This document shows, piece by piece, positions 34,115 through 44,204 of a stretch of DNA of 64,000 nucleotides. This DNA is from Litsea cubeba. Taxonomy: Eukaryota; Streptophyta; Magnoliopsida; Laurales; Lauraceae. The stretch's first letter is position 1, and each line of letters opens with the position of its first letter. The notes under the pieces were generated by a model. It was given only the letters and a program-made list of their open reading frames with translations. It did not search any database and was not told where the DNA came from. The stretch lies in contig CM022948.1 of NCBI GenBank assembly GCA_012931725.1, positions 70,162,444 through 70,226,443 of the forward strand, read 5' to 3'. The position numbers and the translations under genes were made by a program.

Positions 34115-35008
34115 ATGTTATCCACAGACAAGATTCCGGAGAAGCTCCCTAACCAACACCAAACCTCATTAGCAGCGCGCAAGCGGCCAGCGACAAACAT
34201 CGTTCAGTCCGATCAGGTGCTCAGGTGCCCGCGGTGCGATTCACCCAACACAAAATTCTGTTACTATAACAACTACAGCCTCACACAGCCAAGGCACTTC
34301 TGTAAGACTTGCCGCAGGTACTGGACGAAAGGCGGGGTGCTGCGCAACGTCCCGGTTGGTGGTGGTTGCCGGAAGAGCAAGAAGACCAAATCGGCAGCGG
34401 CAGCTGCGAACACCACATCATCCAATTCGGGCTGCCTGAGGTTCCTCAATGGGCTATCCTCAGCCATGGAAATCCAGATCAATGGACTGCCCTTCACTAG
34501 GCTTAATTCTCCAACTGCTGGTGCATTTACCCAGTTATACTCCTTAGGAGGACTCTCCTCTACTGCAGCCACTTCTCCTCGTTCAGGTTTTGATGATGTT
34601 CCATGCTCTAGTTCTCTTGAGGGTTTTAATCATTACACTTCTTCTACAGCTCTCAGGATGCGAGAGAGTGGTGTCTTTAGAGGGTTAACTCAGGAGAATA
34701 TAGCTCCTTCCATTGAGTGCTTGAGCTCTATAAACCAAGAACTGCACTGGAAGCTGCAGCATCAGAGGTTAGCTATGCTTTCTGCAGCTTCAGCTCCTTT
34801 GATTGAGAATCAGCAGCTGCAGCAACAAGCCGTCTCAATCCCCCCAGCTCAGAGCTCAAAAACAGAAGCTTGTGTTGATAGGGATATAAATGTATTGCTT
34901 TTGGAGAATTCTTACTCTGTGGTTGAGGGAAACACCAACATCAACATGAGCAATTGGAATGAGATGCAGACATGGAGTGATTCACATCAGTACAGTGGGT
35001 TGCTTTAG
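34115..35008 (+). CDS. Dof-type zinc-finger transcription factor
   Basis: Single-exon gene of 297 codons. Dof proteins are plant-specific nuclear factors that bind AAAG cores through a single C2C2 zinc finger. The Dof domain spans about residues 36-90: zinc ligands C38, C41, C63 and C66 with the exact C-X2-C-X21-C-X2-C spacing, the invariant KFCYYNNYSLTQPRHFC core, then CRRYWTKGGVLRNVPVGGG and a basic RKSKKTK tail that can serve as nuclear signal. After it come a poly-Ala/Ser linker (about 93-106), a Ser/Thr-rich middle, a Gln-rich patch (QQLQQQ) and an acidic/Trp-containing end (NWNEMQTWSD), possible activation regions. Subgroup cannot be fixed by eye; length is usual for the family. The start is the first ATG after the leader. 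No frame damage. Target genes unknown. Confidence 0.95.
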   Translation: MLSTDKIPEKLPNQHQTSLAARKRPATNIVQSDQVLRCPRCDSPNTKFCYYNNYSLTQPRHFCKTCRRYWTKGGVLRNVPVGGGCRKSKKTKSAAAAANTTSSNSGCLRFLNGLSSAMEIQINGLPFTRLNSPTAGAFTQLYSLGGLSSTAATSPRSGFDDVPCSSSLEGFNHYTSSTALRMRESGVFRGLTQENIAPSIECLSSINQELHWKLQHQRLAMLSAASAPLIENQQLQQQAVSIPPAQSSKTEACVDRDINVLLLENSYSVVEGNTNINMSNWNEMQTWSDSHQYSGLL

Positions 35009-35600
35009 AAGAGAAGCAAAGGGAAAGAAAAATATCCCATTTGGAAAGATAGATGGTAGATGAGCAAGGAAAGCAGCCAAACAAAGATAAAGAATGACCC
35101 AAGTCTTGTATTGTATTTTTCTTCCCTCCCTTGCTGTTCTTCTCTATGGTTTGTGTACTTTCTTTTCCCTTCCATTTGCAGATCCGCTGAGAAGTCTCTT
35201 ACCTTAGGGAAGTCTCTTACCTTAGGGGGTGATAGATCAGTATTAGTGTTGTTTCCACTGTTCTCTCTTTTCTTTCTTCTATTTTTCATTTTGGTTTGTG
35301 TGTTTTTGGTGTGGGTGGGGCCGTGGGGGCTATGTTATCACAAAGCAGCACTAGTGCTCTGTATGGTTGCAAGAGGACTACAGTTGAAGCTGTGATCTCT
35401 GTGCCAAAGAGATTTCAATGCCTTCGATCTCTCTCTTTCTCAGGTGATCTGCAGTAGGTTGTGAACTGTAGTTGAGTAGACCTAATGTGTGTTTTTGATT
35501 TGCTTGTTCTATGTTGTCACATCTCCCTGGGGACTGGAGTTTGGAGTCTGGTGAACAGAATAAAACAAAAAACTTCAACAAGGCAGACATGCAATTTACT
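35009..35600 (+). other. Probable 3' UTR of Dof gene
   Basis: T-rich sequence after the stop, containing an 18-bp perfect tandem duplication AAGTCTCTTACCTTAGGG at 35192-35227. GAATAAAAC at about 35557 could be a polyadenylation signal. Inference from position. Confidence 0.4.
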
Positions 35601-36239
35601 GTGGAGCACTAGATTTGACATAACCTATCCTCTTCCTCTCTGGGCTTTTCGTAATAATTAGTTGCAGGATAGTATGTCTTGCTGGTGCCTGAAAAAGGTC
35701 ATGGTTTGAATATGTATTCAATGCAGAACTGTACTCACATGTCGATGGGTGTATTTGAGACAAAGAAAGACCCTGTTACAAGCCATCTAGGACTGTTGGT
35801 GCAGTGGTTGTTTTTCTCGAAAAAGAAAAACGTCTTGTGAATATTTGCAAATTTTAACTTAATTTGGTGCTGAATATTTTTTTTTATCTAACTGGCAGAA
35901 GTTCATAGGATTTTAATTATTTCTCAGTTTTCTATTCTCCCTATTACATAATTGTATCTGAGAAAAATTCATGAATTTAGACTTAGTAGAATTCAAACTT
36001 AAAATATACACCTCAAATTCTATTAACGCTTAAAGCGTAGAATTACATTGCAACACCGCTATATTATATTATAGTGTAGCATCCTTCTCTAATACATTGT
36101 GGGGTCTACATTTTCATATCATTAGCCCCAGCACTCGTTATTTTTATTATCTCAGAGTTTTCAAAGGTAATTTCAGTGGGATAACCATTAGATTGATCAC
36201 ACATGTGGGAGTCCCTCCATTTCTATCCCAAACAAGAGG
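35601..36239. other. No gene seen
   Basis: AT-rich intergenic DNA. Confidence 0.4.
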
Positions 36240-36447
36240 AAAGTAAAGCAAGTTCATGACGTGTTTTAATACAATTAAATCCAATGGTGGTCATCTTATA
36301 TATTTGATTAATAATTCACACGTAGGTTACTACATAAGGCGGAAAAGTAAAGCAAGTTTTTGACGTGTTTTAATATAATTAAGTTCAATGGTGGCCGTCT
36401 CATATATTTGAATAATAATTCACGCGTTGGTCACTACATAAGGTGCT
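36240..36447. repeat. 104-bp tandem duplication
   Basis: Copies at 36240-36343 and 36344-36447 begin AAAGTAAAGCAAGTT and end ACTACATAAGG. They differ at roughly ten sites, so this duplication is older than the short ones elsewhere. Confidence 0.85.
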
Positions 36448-36816
36448 AGGGCTATGACCAGCTTGGATTTTGAAAAGGTGGGCCCCACCATAGGCGTTAC
36501 ATTGTAGCTATGCCCATTGTTAGTTTTAAAACTTGCTCATGAATCAAGATCATGTTATTAACCTGTTATTTCTTTACTGCTATATGCAAGTATTAGCAGT
36601 CATGATAATGTATATTTGGCCCCTTTCCATCAACAGGCGGTTAGAGGTCTACATGAGTAAATGTCATTGGCACCCATTTTTTATTGCACCGTAGCAAACT
36701 AACTATATGCAAGAATTTAGTTTTAAGAAAGCTAGTTTATTCACTAATTTTAAGGATAGTTGCAAACTTTTTGACCTTGGTTACTGTAAGTGCAAAAAAT
36801 GTAGCTCACAAGAATA

Positions 36817-37680
36817 GGGGGGGGGGGTCTGCACGGACTTATCCAAGGAGATTAGGAACACCGATGCCTGCGCCTGAAGCCTGAGAAAAGAAAGAAGAAT
36901 AGAAGGTCAGAGGACCCTGGCCTGGGCGACGCAAGGCTCTCCGATGCCTAAATCAGTATATGAACTGGACAGAGGATGGAGACTTTTTTGGGAAGAAGAT
37001 GGCGTACCAGCGTGTATTGTATTCGTTGGCATGTTTGCTTGTGAACTGTTATTGTGTTTATATAGAGGAAGAGAGGAGGCAAAGGGGTAGTTGATTGTCT
37101 TGTCATAGCCCACATTGCCAGGTAGTAGGGAGGCGAGGTCCCATCGTAGCATACTTTTCTTTAATTGCAGTCCCATCGAGCCTTATCATGGCGCTTTGGG
37201 AGCAGTGGACGGCGATCTGTCAGGAGATATGGACCGTCCCTTTGTCTTGTCGCACGGGCTGTAGCGTGCTTGAGCGTCTATGGGAGGACAGCTGTCAGTG
37301 CTCAGTACTTTCACCGATATATATGAGGCTCTTGGCCGATATGGAGTGTCTCGCCGAGGTGAGGACCTGGCGGAGATGGATGATTCTGGCACTGTCGCCG
37401 AGCTGGGGAGCCGAGGTCGGGGACGACTTGGCTTGGCTAAAGACTTCTGGAAAAGGTGCCGAGATGGAGCACTAGGCCGAAGTGGGATGCTTTGGCCGAA
37501 GTGGATCCTGCCGAGGTGAAGTGTCTGGCATTGCTAAGGCGTGCATTGCCGAAGTGAGGGGAGTTGTGCACAGGAAGCGTGGAGCACGAGACCGAGCTTG
37601 CCGGGATGGACTTGCTGGTGCGGGGGCCTGGGATGGAGCATCTTGGCCGGGATTCTGATGAGTTCGGGAATTTCCCCACA
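36817..37680. mobile_element. LTR-like block with degenerate CCGAGGT/CCGAAGT repeats
   Basis: Begins at an 11-G run (36817-36827). Contains a TATATA box near 37060 whose reverse strand reads TATATAAAC. Has ~25-30-bp degenerate units GCCGAAGTGG / GCCGAGGTGA between about 37300 and 37640. The arrangement suggests the U3 of an LTR read on the minus strand, but no terminal pair or primer-binding site was confirmed. Long overlapping frames here come from the repeat. Confidence 0.35.
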
Positions 37681-37885
37681 CAGTTACAATGACCGTCTTT
37701 CACTTGGTCTAATAAAAGGAAAGGAGCGGCTCATGTTAAGGAAAGATTGATAAAGTCATGGGCAACATTGAATGGAGGCTAATATTTCCAAAATGATCTT
37801 TTTCTACATTAACATTAGGGGGATCTAATCAGTATCCAATTCTTTTTATTGGGAATTCTAGTAACAAGAAGCTCCCTCGTTCCTT

Positions 37886-38140
37886 GGGCTTGTTTGGATG
37901 TATGGTGAAGGTGTTATGATGGTGTTTTATTTTTAGTTGTTTGATATAAAATCTTTTTGAATTTTTGTATAGAAAATTGTAGCTTTTTTGTCTTTTAGTG
38001 GAGAAAGGAGGTTTCTTTTTTGACTTATTTTGAAAAATGAAAATGAATTTTGAGATTGTGTACTTTTGCTATGACCCCTTGTCATTTCTTATATGGATTT
38101 ACTTTACTTAAACTTAACTAGTTAATTGCCAAGCACGCCC
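37886..38140. mobile_element. MITE, third copy of 29328 family (inverted)
   Basis: Ends GGGCTTGTTTGGATG and, reversed, GGGCGTGCTTGGCAA. The interior is the reverse complement of the 29328 MITE (GGTGTTATGATGGTGTTTTA, then TTTTTGTATAG). It lies in L1 LINE sequence: L1-like coding phrases resume directly at 38141. Confidence 0.75.
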
Positions 38141-39644
38141 AGGTTCCATAGCATGTGGTTTAGGGATGAGGAGTGTCACAATATTATTAAAAGAAGATGG
38201 AGTTCTTCTCACTAAAAAGATGATTAAATTCTCCTATAACTCTCTTTTAGTTAGAAAGAGATCTAACCACATGGAATAAATATAGTTTTGGGAAACTGGA
38301 GGCTTGGATATAGAAAACTAAAAATGATGTTGAAAACTTAAGATTTTAGCAACCTAATGATCTTACTATTAATTATAAGGAGAACTAGAATTAAGCAATA
38401 ATGCTTCCATTGGGGAAATTAGAGAGATCAAAGATAATCTTAATGACTATTGTGACATCTCTGGCTAGATGATTAACTTCAATAAACCGGCTTCTTATTT
38501 CAGTAAAGGTGCATGCCAGGTAAGATGCAAGAATCTCTAAGCTATTTTAGACATAGAATAATGAATGAAAGTGAGAAATATCTTGGAAACTTTATTTTAT
38601 ATAATAAAACAAATGCCTTTGTTTTGACACACTTATTTCAAAAATTAAGATAATAATCCAATCTTGGCAAGTTATCTCAAGCAGGGAGGAACACTTTGAT
38701 AAAACTTGTGGTACTTCTATGCCTGTTTACAATATGTCAGCTCTTCAGTTGCCTAAAACTCTAGACTCTTTGAAAAAAAATGATGAGAAGTTTTTGGTGG
38801 GGGGATGGAGTTGATAAAAAAATACCATACCATTAAATGGAATAAGTTATGTGAGCCCTTTGTGGAAGGTGGGCTAGGCATAAGAAAATCCAATTAAAAC
38901 AACCTAGCTTTACTTGCCAAAACAACTTGGAAATGTATATCTAATGAAAATCTTTTACGTACCGAGATAATCAAGGGTAAATATTGTCCTAATAAGTCTC
39001 ATTGGGAAGCTAAATTCTACTCTGGAAAATCTTGGTTTTGGAGGGGATTTGTGAATGCGATGTACTTTATCAATGATAAAGTAGGATGAACCATTGGTGA
39101 CGACCAAGAGATTTCAGTTTGGGATTGCAGGTGGATCACTTGTGAGCAAAGGCTTAGAAAAACTGTATTCCAAATCTCTATTCCAATCTCAAGATCTTAA
39201 AGTTAAAGACCTTTTGAATGGCAATAAAATGAAAAGATCTTTGAACATCAGAAGCCACGAGCTGCAAAGGCCTAATTACAGAGAAATTCAAACTGCGAAC
39301 TCAAACTACATAGATCTTCATCTTTATGAGATGGAGGCTGAAAAGAACCTTCGTCTGTCTGAAATCCTAACCTTGTACGAGGGAAATCCACACTCAATCC
39401 CTGTTAAGGTTTTGAACTGCAATCAATCCAAGGACAAGAATTGAAGGAACTGTCACATGAGAAAAAGAATCTTCCAACCCTACATGAAAGATGGAAATAT
39501 CTCTACTAAAACTACTTACAAAACTCTTTCTGTGTCTAGTATTGCTAGTTGTGATGGTATGGTAAATTGGGAATAGCTTGGGAAAATCTGGAAAATCCAA
39601 ATGCCCCAAAGGGTTTTTCTCTTTGGCTGAAAATGTTTTTGCAA
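38141..39644 (+). mobile_element. L1-type LINE, reverse transcriptase region (degraded)
   Basis: Reading in shifting frames gives typical plant L1 ORF2 phrases in order: SMWFRDEECHNIIKRRW; INFNKPASYFSKGA; NESEKYLGNFIL; EPFVEGGLGIRK; LALLAKTTWK; IIKGKYCPN; SGKSWFWRGF; then WKIQMPQRVFLFG of the zf-RVT region. Many stops and frameshifts make it a dead copy. It may extend left of the MITE at 37886 (SNQYPILF near 37824 resembles the endonuclease end). The element is interrupted at 39645 by a MITE and continues at 40524. Confidence 0.8.
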
Positions 39645-40520
39645 GGGGTCGTTTGTTTACTGTGAAAGTGATTCACATGTGTAAATGACCCACATGTGAG
39701 TCATTTGCATATGTAAATGACTCACATGTGGATCAGATTCCACTGTTTGTTACTAGCATAATAATTCACATGTGAATCCATGAATAGGTTGTATATTGTT
39801 TGATGGTATCTCAACATCCAAGCAATATCAATGGTTGAAAATTGGACAAGTACATGTCCATGTTTGAGCTTCTGAAGAATATGAACGGTCTTGATTTTAC
39901 AGATGGGCCCCAGAACATAAAAAAAATCATGAAAGCGGACTGGGTATGTTACTTATAATAGGTTGTATATTGTTTGATGATATCTCAACATCCAAGCAAC
40001 ATCAATGGTTGAAAATTGGATACACAGCCGTGTTTGAGCTTCTGAAGAATATTAACGGTCTTGATTTTACAGTGGGCCCCAGAACATCAAAAAGAATCAT
40101 AAAAGGCGGACTGGGTATGTTAGTAACAATAGATTAATCCAACGGCTGTAATTATGTTGATGATATCTCAACCTCCATGCATCATCAACGGTTGAAAATT
40201 GGGCACGTAGCTGTGTTTGAGCTTCTTAATAGAATGAATGGTCCGGATGTTACAAGTGGCGCCCAAGAAAATAAAAAATAATAAAAGGCGAACTGCTCAT
40301 AATGGTACTGTAGCAGTCCGCCTAGTAACAGTACCGTGCAAAACATTTTCACACCTCTTGAGGTGTGAAAATCTCAGGCACAAAAAGGGCCAGTTTTTAC
40401 ACTATTTACATATCTATTTTATACATGTGAATCGAAATCACCCCAAACAAACATGATTTATGTGTATCCGTTACGCATGTGATTTCATTACATATGTAAA
40501 TGAAAAAAACAAACGACCCC
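39645..40520. mobile_element. Harbinger-like MITE inserted in L1, with internal triplication
   Basis: Ends: GGGGTCGTTTGTTTACTG left and GGGGTCGTTTGTTTTTTT reversed right. Both arms continue with CACATG/CATGTG-rich sequence. Flanks are CAA (39642-39644) and TAA (40521-40523). Removing the element and one flank copy restores the L1 reading TTTTTGCAAGTCTTTG, which supports a 3-bp target duplication. 876 bp, non-coding. Confidence 0.8.
39783..40300. repeat. About 174-bp unit, three tandem copies, inside the MITE
   Basis: Copies start at 39783, 39957 and 40128. Common phrases are TATCTCAACATCCA, ATCAATGGTTGAAAATTGG, GTTTGAGCTTCT and GCGGACTGGGTATG. The first two are close; the third is more diverged. 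Confidence 0.85.
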
Positions 40521-40523
40521 TAA

Positions 40524-41427
40524 GTCTTTGTCAAGAAATGACTAGGTACTAAATGAAGTGTGGAATCAACGATATGTCCCATTCATGACTTCGAGGAGAA
40601 AACTGTGAAACATGCTCTCTTCTTCAGCTCAGTTCTAATCTTGGTTTCTTAGTTCATAACTCAATAGTAATAATGACATATTGGAGTTAGGCCTGTCAAT
40701 GGGACGGTTTGGTTTGCTAGAAATAATTTTATCTTGAAAAGCATTCCTATTTGTCCAAATAAAACTATTAGGCCGACTAAAAACAAAAAAAAAAATGCTC
40801 CTTTTTTTATTTCTTTGGAGTGCAATAAGGATGTCTATCATATTCATACTCCTAAAATCCCAAGATCACCTTCTGTATTTCTAATGATGTTTTAATGATT
40901 TCATGGATGCTGCTTATAATTCTAATGATGAAAAATCTGTATATGGTTATGTTATGATATTGAAAAATCTTTCTATTCATGCAACTGTTTACTTTGGGCC
41001 AAGCTCTCTTTCGCTAAAGAAGCAGAGGCGAGGGCTATTCTCTTTACGCTAGTGAAGGCATCTCATGATGGTTTCTCTAAGATTGTGCTTCATTTTAACG
41101 CCAAGGAAGTAATCGATAGTATTAATGGAAAGTAGGATTGAGTCATTAATTCTATGAATTTGGACATTCATTGTCAATATCATTGTTTTTTACTTATTTG
41201 AGTTTTTCTTTATTCCTTGAACTCTTAACGAGGCTGCTCCCATTTTGCATGCCAAGTGATGTTCTACACTGGGTAGGAATTTCCGTTGGGATGGTTTTCT
41301 CCCGGAGTGGGTGAGGTGGTGTTTGCCTCCTCCCTAAAATTCGGGTGGTTTTTTTTTTTTTTTTGGTGTTGTATTCTGCTGTGTTTCTTTTATGAATGAA
41401 GTTCTTCTTGAAAAACAAAAACAAAGC
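40524..41427 (+). mobile_element. L1-type LINE, RNase H region and 3' end
   Basis: Continues the LINE broken at 39644. 40560-40640 gives the end of the zf-RVT region. 41010-41140 gives LSFAKEAEARAILFTLV then SKIVLHFNAKEVIDSINGK, an RNase H-like segment. 41260-41335 gives NFRWDGFLPEWVRWCLPPP, the usual L1 C-terminus. It ends with a T-rich stretch, GTTTCTTTTATGAATGAAG and an A-rich tail near 41410-41427. Confidence 0.75.
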
Positions 41428-41618
41428 ACTAAACAATTTTGGTATGTTCCCACTGTTTTTTTACATTTGCAATCAATACTACTATACTTTTTAGTTCTGC
41501 GAACCAAATATGAAGTAACTATTGTTGAGAGATTATCTATGGAGAGTTTTTTCTTTTCTTTTCTTTTGTTAGAGAAGAGAGGTGATCCGGCGTATATAGA
41601 TATACCATATATTAATGC

Positions 41619-41692
41619 AGTGTATTAATTTTAGGCCTTCCTCCACTGAATTCATAGTGTATTAATTTTAGGCCTTCCTCCACTGAATTCAT
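41619..41692. repeat. 37-bp perfect tandem duplication
   Basis: AGTGTATTAATTTTAGGCCT plus 17 more bases at 41619-41655 is repeated without change at 41656-41692. Confidence 0.9.
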
Positions 41693-41814
41693 ATTGTTGG
41701 ATAAATTCCTGGTCTATGAGCGGGCATCTACTTTCTTATCATGCTCAGTCATCAGAGTGTGATATTGATACCTGGAATTAAGAGATACTTTATATCAAGG
41801 ACATAATAAGGCAA

Positions 41815-42290
41815 TTTTTTTTTTTTTGTTTAAAGATAAACTTTATATTTAGCAGAAAGAAGAGCTACAAGAGAGAAAGCTCCCAAAAGAATAACAAAAA
41901 TGGAGGCTAGAGGAAACCTGCAAGGAGCAGGGAGCCTAGCAGCCATAACACTCAAACAGAGAAAAACCAAAAGATAAAAAACAGAGCCTATAAAAGCCCA
42001 AAGAGATCAAAGAAGCTAAAAATTAACTTTGCAGAGAGAGGATTAAGTTCTGAACCTGGACAGAATTCAACCCAGCACTGGCCATTCCTTTCAGACGGTC
42101 CCTGAAGATAGACTTTGCTCTCTCCCGAGAAGGCTTCCTAGAGTTGTGCTTGACGTCATTCCGGAAAAACCATAAAACAGAGATAACTTGGAAGAAAATT
42201 GCTGTTGCACTCTTTCTACCAAAGATATCTTTGCCGATAAAAAGTTCCAAATGACTGTAGCTGAGAGAAGGCATTTATTCAATGGTAAGA
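41815..42290 (-). mobile_element. L1-type LINE, 5'-truncated 3' end
   Basis: On the minus strand the frame near 42274-42023 reads VLWFFRNDVKHNSRKPSRER then RLKGMASAGL, a linker phrase common in plant L1 ORF2 between zf-RVT and RNase H. It then runs into a 3' untranslated part and an A-tail (T-run at 41817-41830 on plus). It lies head-on to the L1 ending at 41427. Confidence 0.65.
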
Positions 42291-42725
42291 ACTAAGCAAA
42301 GTGGGCCCCATAAATAAAAATAAAAATATTTTGTTGATAGTTTATATTGGTCGTTACTGAGTCTGACCGAGTTCTAATGAAGTCAAGCCGAGTGAATATA
42401 AATATAACTAACAACAGGGGCCAGGGCTTAGAATAAAAAAATTTAATAGATTTAGTAATTTCTTTAAAATATTATTAAATAAATATATTATTTAGAAAAA
42501 AATATTTATAATTAGCACTGAATTATTCTTTATTTTAATAAATCTATAAAAAGAATATAAAGAAAACAAAGTCAATAATAAAAATTGATATAGTGAGAGA
42601 GAGGGGAAGTTCATCTGAAAGAAAAACATGAAAAATGAAAGATTAGAGAAAAAGAGAGAAGAACTTTTACGGAATTGGATATCTTTTCATCTTTCATGAA
42701 AATTGTAGGACTTTTATCCAAATAC
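42291..42725. other. No gene seen
   Basis: Very AT-rich DNA. Confidence 0.4.
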
Positions 42726-42733
42726 CATGAAAC

Positions 42734-43761
42734 TAGAGGTGAAAATCTGGACGGGCCGCCCAAGCCCAGCTAGGGCCAGGCCCAAAAAACCATGCCTGGG
42801 CCCTTGACTTAGTCAATGGGCCGGGCCGGGCCGGCCCGAAAGCCACACCTGGGCTGTGCTGGGCCAGGGCTGGCACGCCCAAGGCACGTATCCGCGCCGT
42901 GCTGGGCCTGCGCCCCCAAGCCCGCGGTCTGCCCGGCCCGGCCCGGCCCGCCTGTGCACAAGTCTAGGCCCAGATGTCAATTCTAGTAAGAAGGGTGCCA
43001 AGTGCCACCTGAGTAAATTCAATTCCCTCATATTCTGGGACTACTTGCAAATATTTTCTATTTGGACTGTGTAAGATTTGTCAGGCCGGGCAGGGTGGTT
43101 ATCCACGCTGGCCAATCCACGCCCAGTTTATTGAGGTATGGCTCCAGTATGTAAGACCCAGACCCAGCCCAGAAGTTTAATCAGCACAGTCTAAATCCGG
43201 CTAAACCTGGACTTAATGTAGGTCTGACTAGCCCATAATAGACCCTTTACTGAACCCCTCCAAGTTTGACCTGAGTAATATTCACCTTTGGATGAGTCAC
43301 CTTAATATTCACCCCACGAAAAGTTTACTCAAATATTGGCTCACAATATCTGGATTATTCAGCCTATCGAATCCAAGTGCCCGTCCTGCTTTCCCATAGT
43401 TGTAGTTCCTATTCTCAAGACCCATCAGAAGCAATCAATCAAGGTGTATTAAAAAAAAAAAAATCAGGTTTTTTGTTCCCGTTTTGGATCAATTCCCTTT
43501 TGTATATGGGCTTTAGAAGAAAACTTAAGATGGATTAGACCTATAAAGCAGTGGGACTGATGAAAAGAAAAGAAAATAAAATAAAAGAAGTGGGCTGCCC
43601 ACGGGCGGCACTGTCCAGGCACGGTTGGAGCACGGGCCCGCACGGCACGACCAAGGCAGTGGTGGGCTGACCCTCATGGCAATGGGCACGGCGCCCGTCA
43701 AAGTTTGATGGGCCATGCTGGCACGGCCCGGGCACGAGTGGGCCAGGCCGTGCCATGCCTA
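42734..43761. mobile_element. Non-autonomous hAT element with perfect 8-bp TSD
   Basis: CATGAAAC occurs at 42726-42733 and again at 43762-43769. The left end is TAGAGGTGAAAATCTGGACG; the right end reversed is TAGGCATGGCACGGCC. Subterminal zones are packed with GGCCCGGCC, GGGCCGGGCC and CACGGC words in both orientations, like the element at 19231. The 1028-bp body has no transposase; frames 42813-43074 and 43525-43756 are artefacts of the GC-rich repeats. Confidence 0.85.
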
Positions 43762-43846
43762 CATGAAACCATTCCTCTCGTAATGAACATGTTGACTATA
43801 AACAAAATATAAAGACAACAAAGTCAATAAAAATAATTGATATAGT

Positions 43847-43849
<3 letters not shown>

Positions 43850-43877
<28 letters not shown>

Positions 43878-43878
43878 G
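43850..43878. repeat. (TG)n(AG)n microsatellite
   Basis: GTGTGTGTGAG followed by about 11 AG units. Confidence 0.9.
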
Positions 43879-44204
43879 TTCATCAGAAGGAAAAATATCT
43901 GTCTAACAAATAGGAACTCAACCAATATTCATCCCCACTAGAGTTTCTATAATTCACAGGTTAGCGAAGGAGTGGTCTTGAAAATTGAGTTTACGAAGCC
44001 CCACACACAGCCTAACATCAAATTTCAACACCGGGAACCTTTTCCTTTTTATCTCAATGTTTGTGACTGCAAAACCTGATGAAGGAGATACCAACTGTTG
44101 ATCTAACATTGATGAATATTCCAATTCAGAATACATTACCATGAACTAAGCGCAAAAGGTAGAAGAAAAATTACAAGTAATCTATATATAGAAGCAATAA
44201 TAGG

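Noticed and set aside
34273..34572. 99-codon minus-strand frame
   Set aside because: Antisense shadow of the Dof gene.
35005..35395. Frames on both strands after the Dof stop
   Set aside because: 3'-UTR composition, no family signal.
36817..36827. G11 run as a polypurine tract before an LTR
   Set aside because: Orientation of the neighbouring TATA box and U3-like repeats fits the opposite strand better, and no TG...CA pair was found.
37095..37750. Several frames of 68-126 codons
   Set aside because: Generated by the degenerate GCCGA(A/G)GTGG repeat; frames on both strands are equally long.
42813..43074. Ala/Gly/Pro-rich frames, also 43525-43756
   Set aside because: Products of GGCCCGG and GCACGG subterminal repeats of the hAT element.
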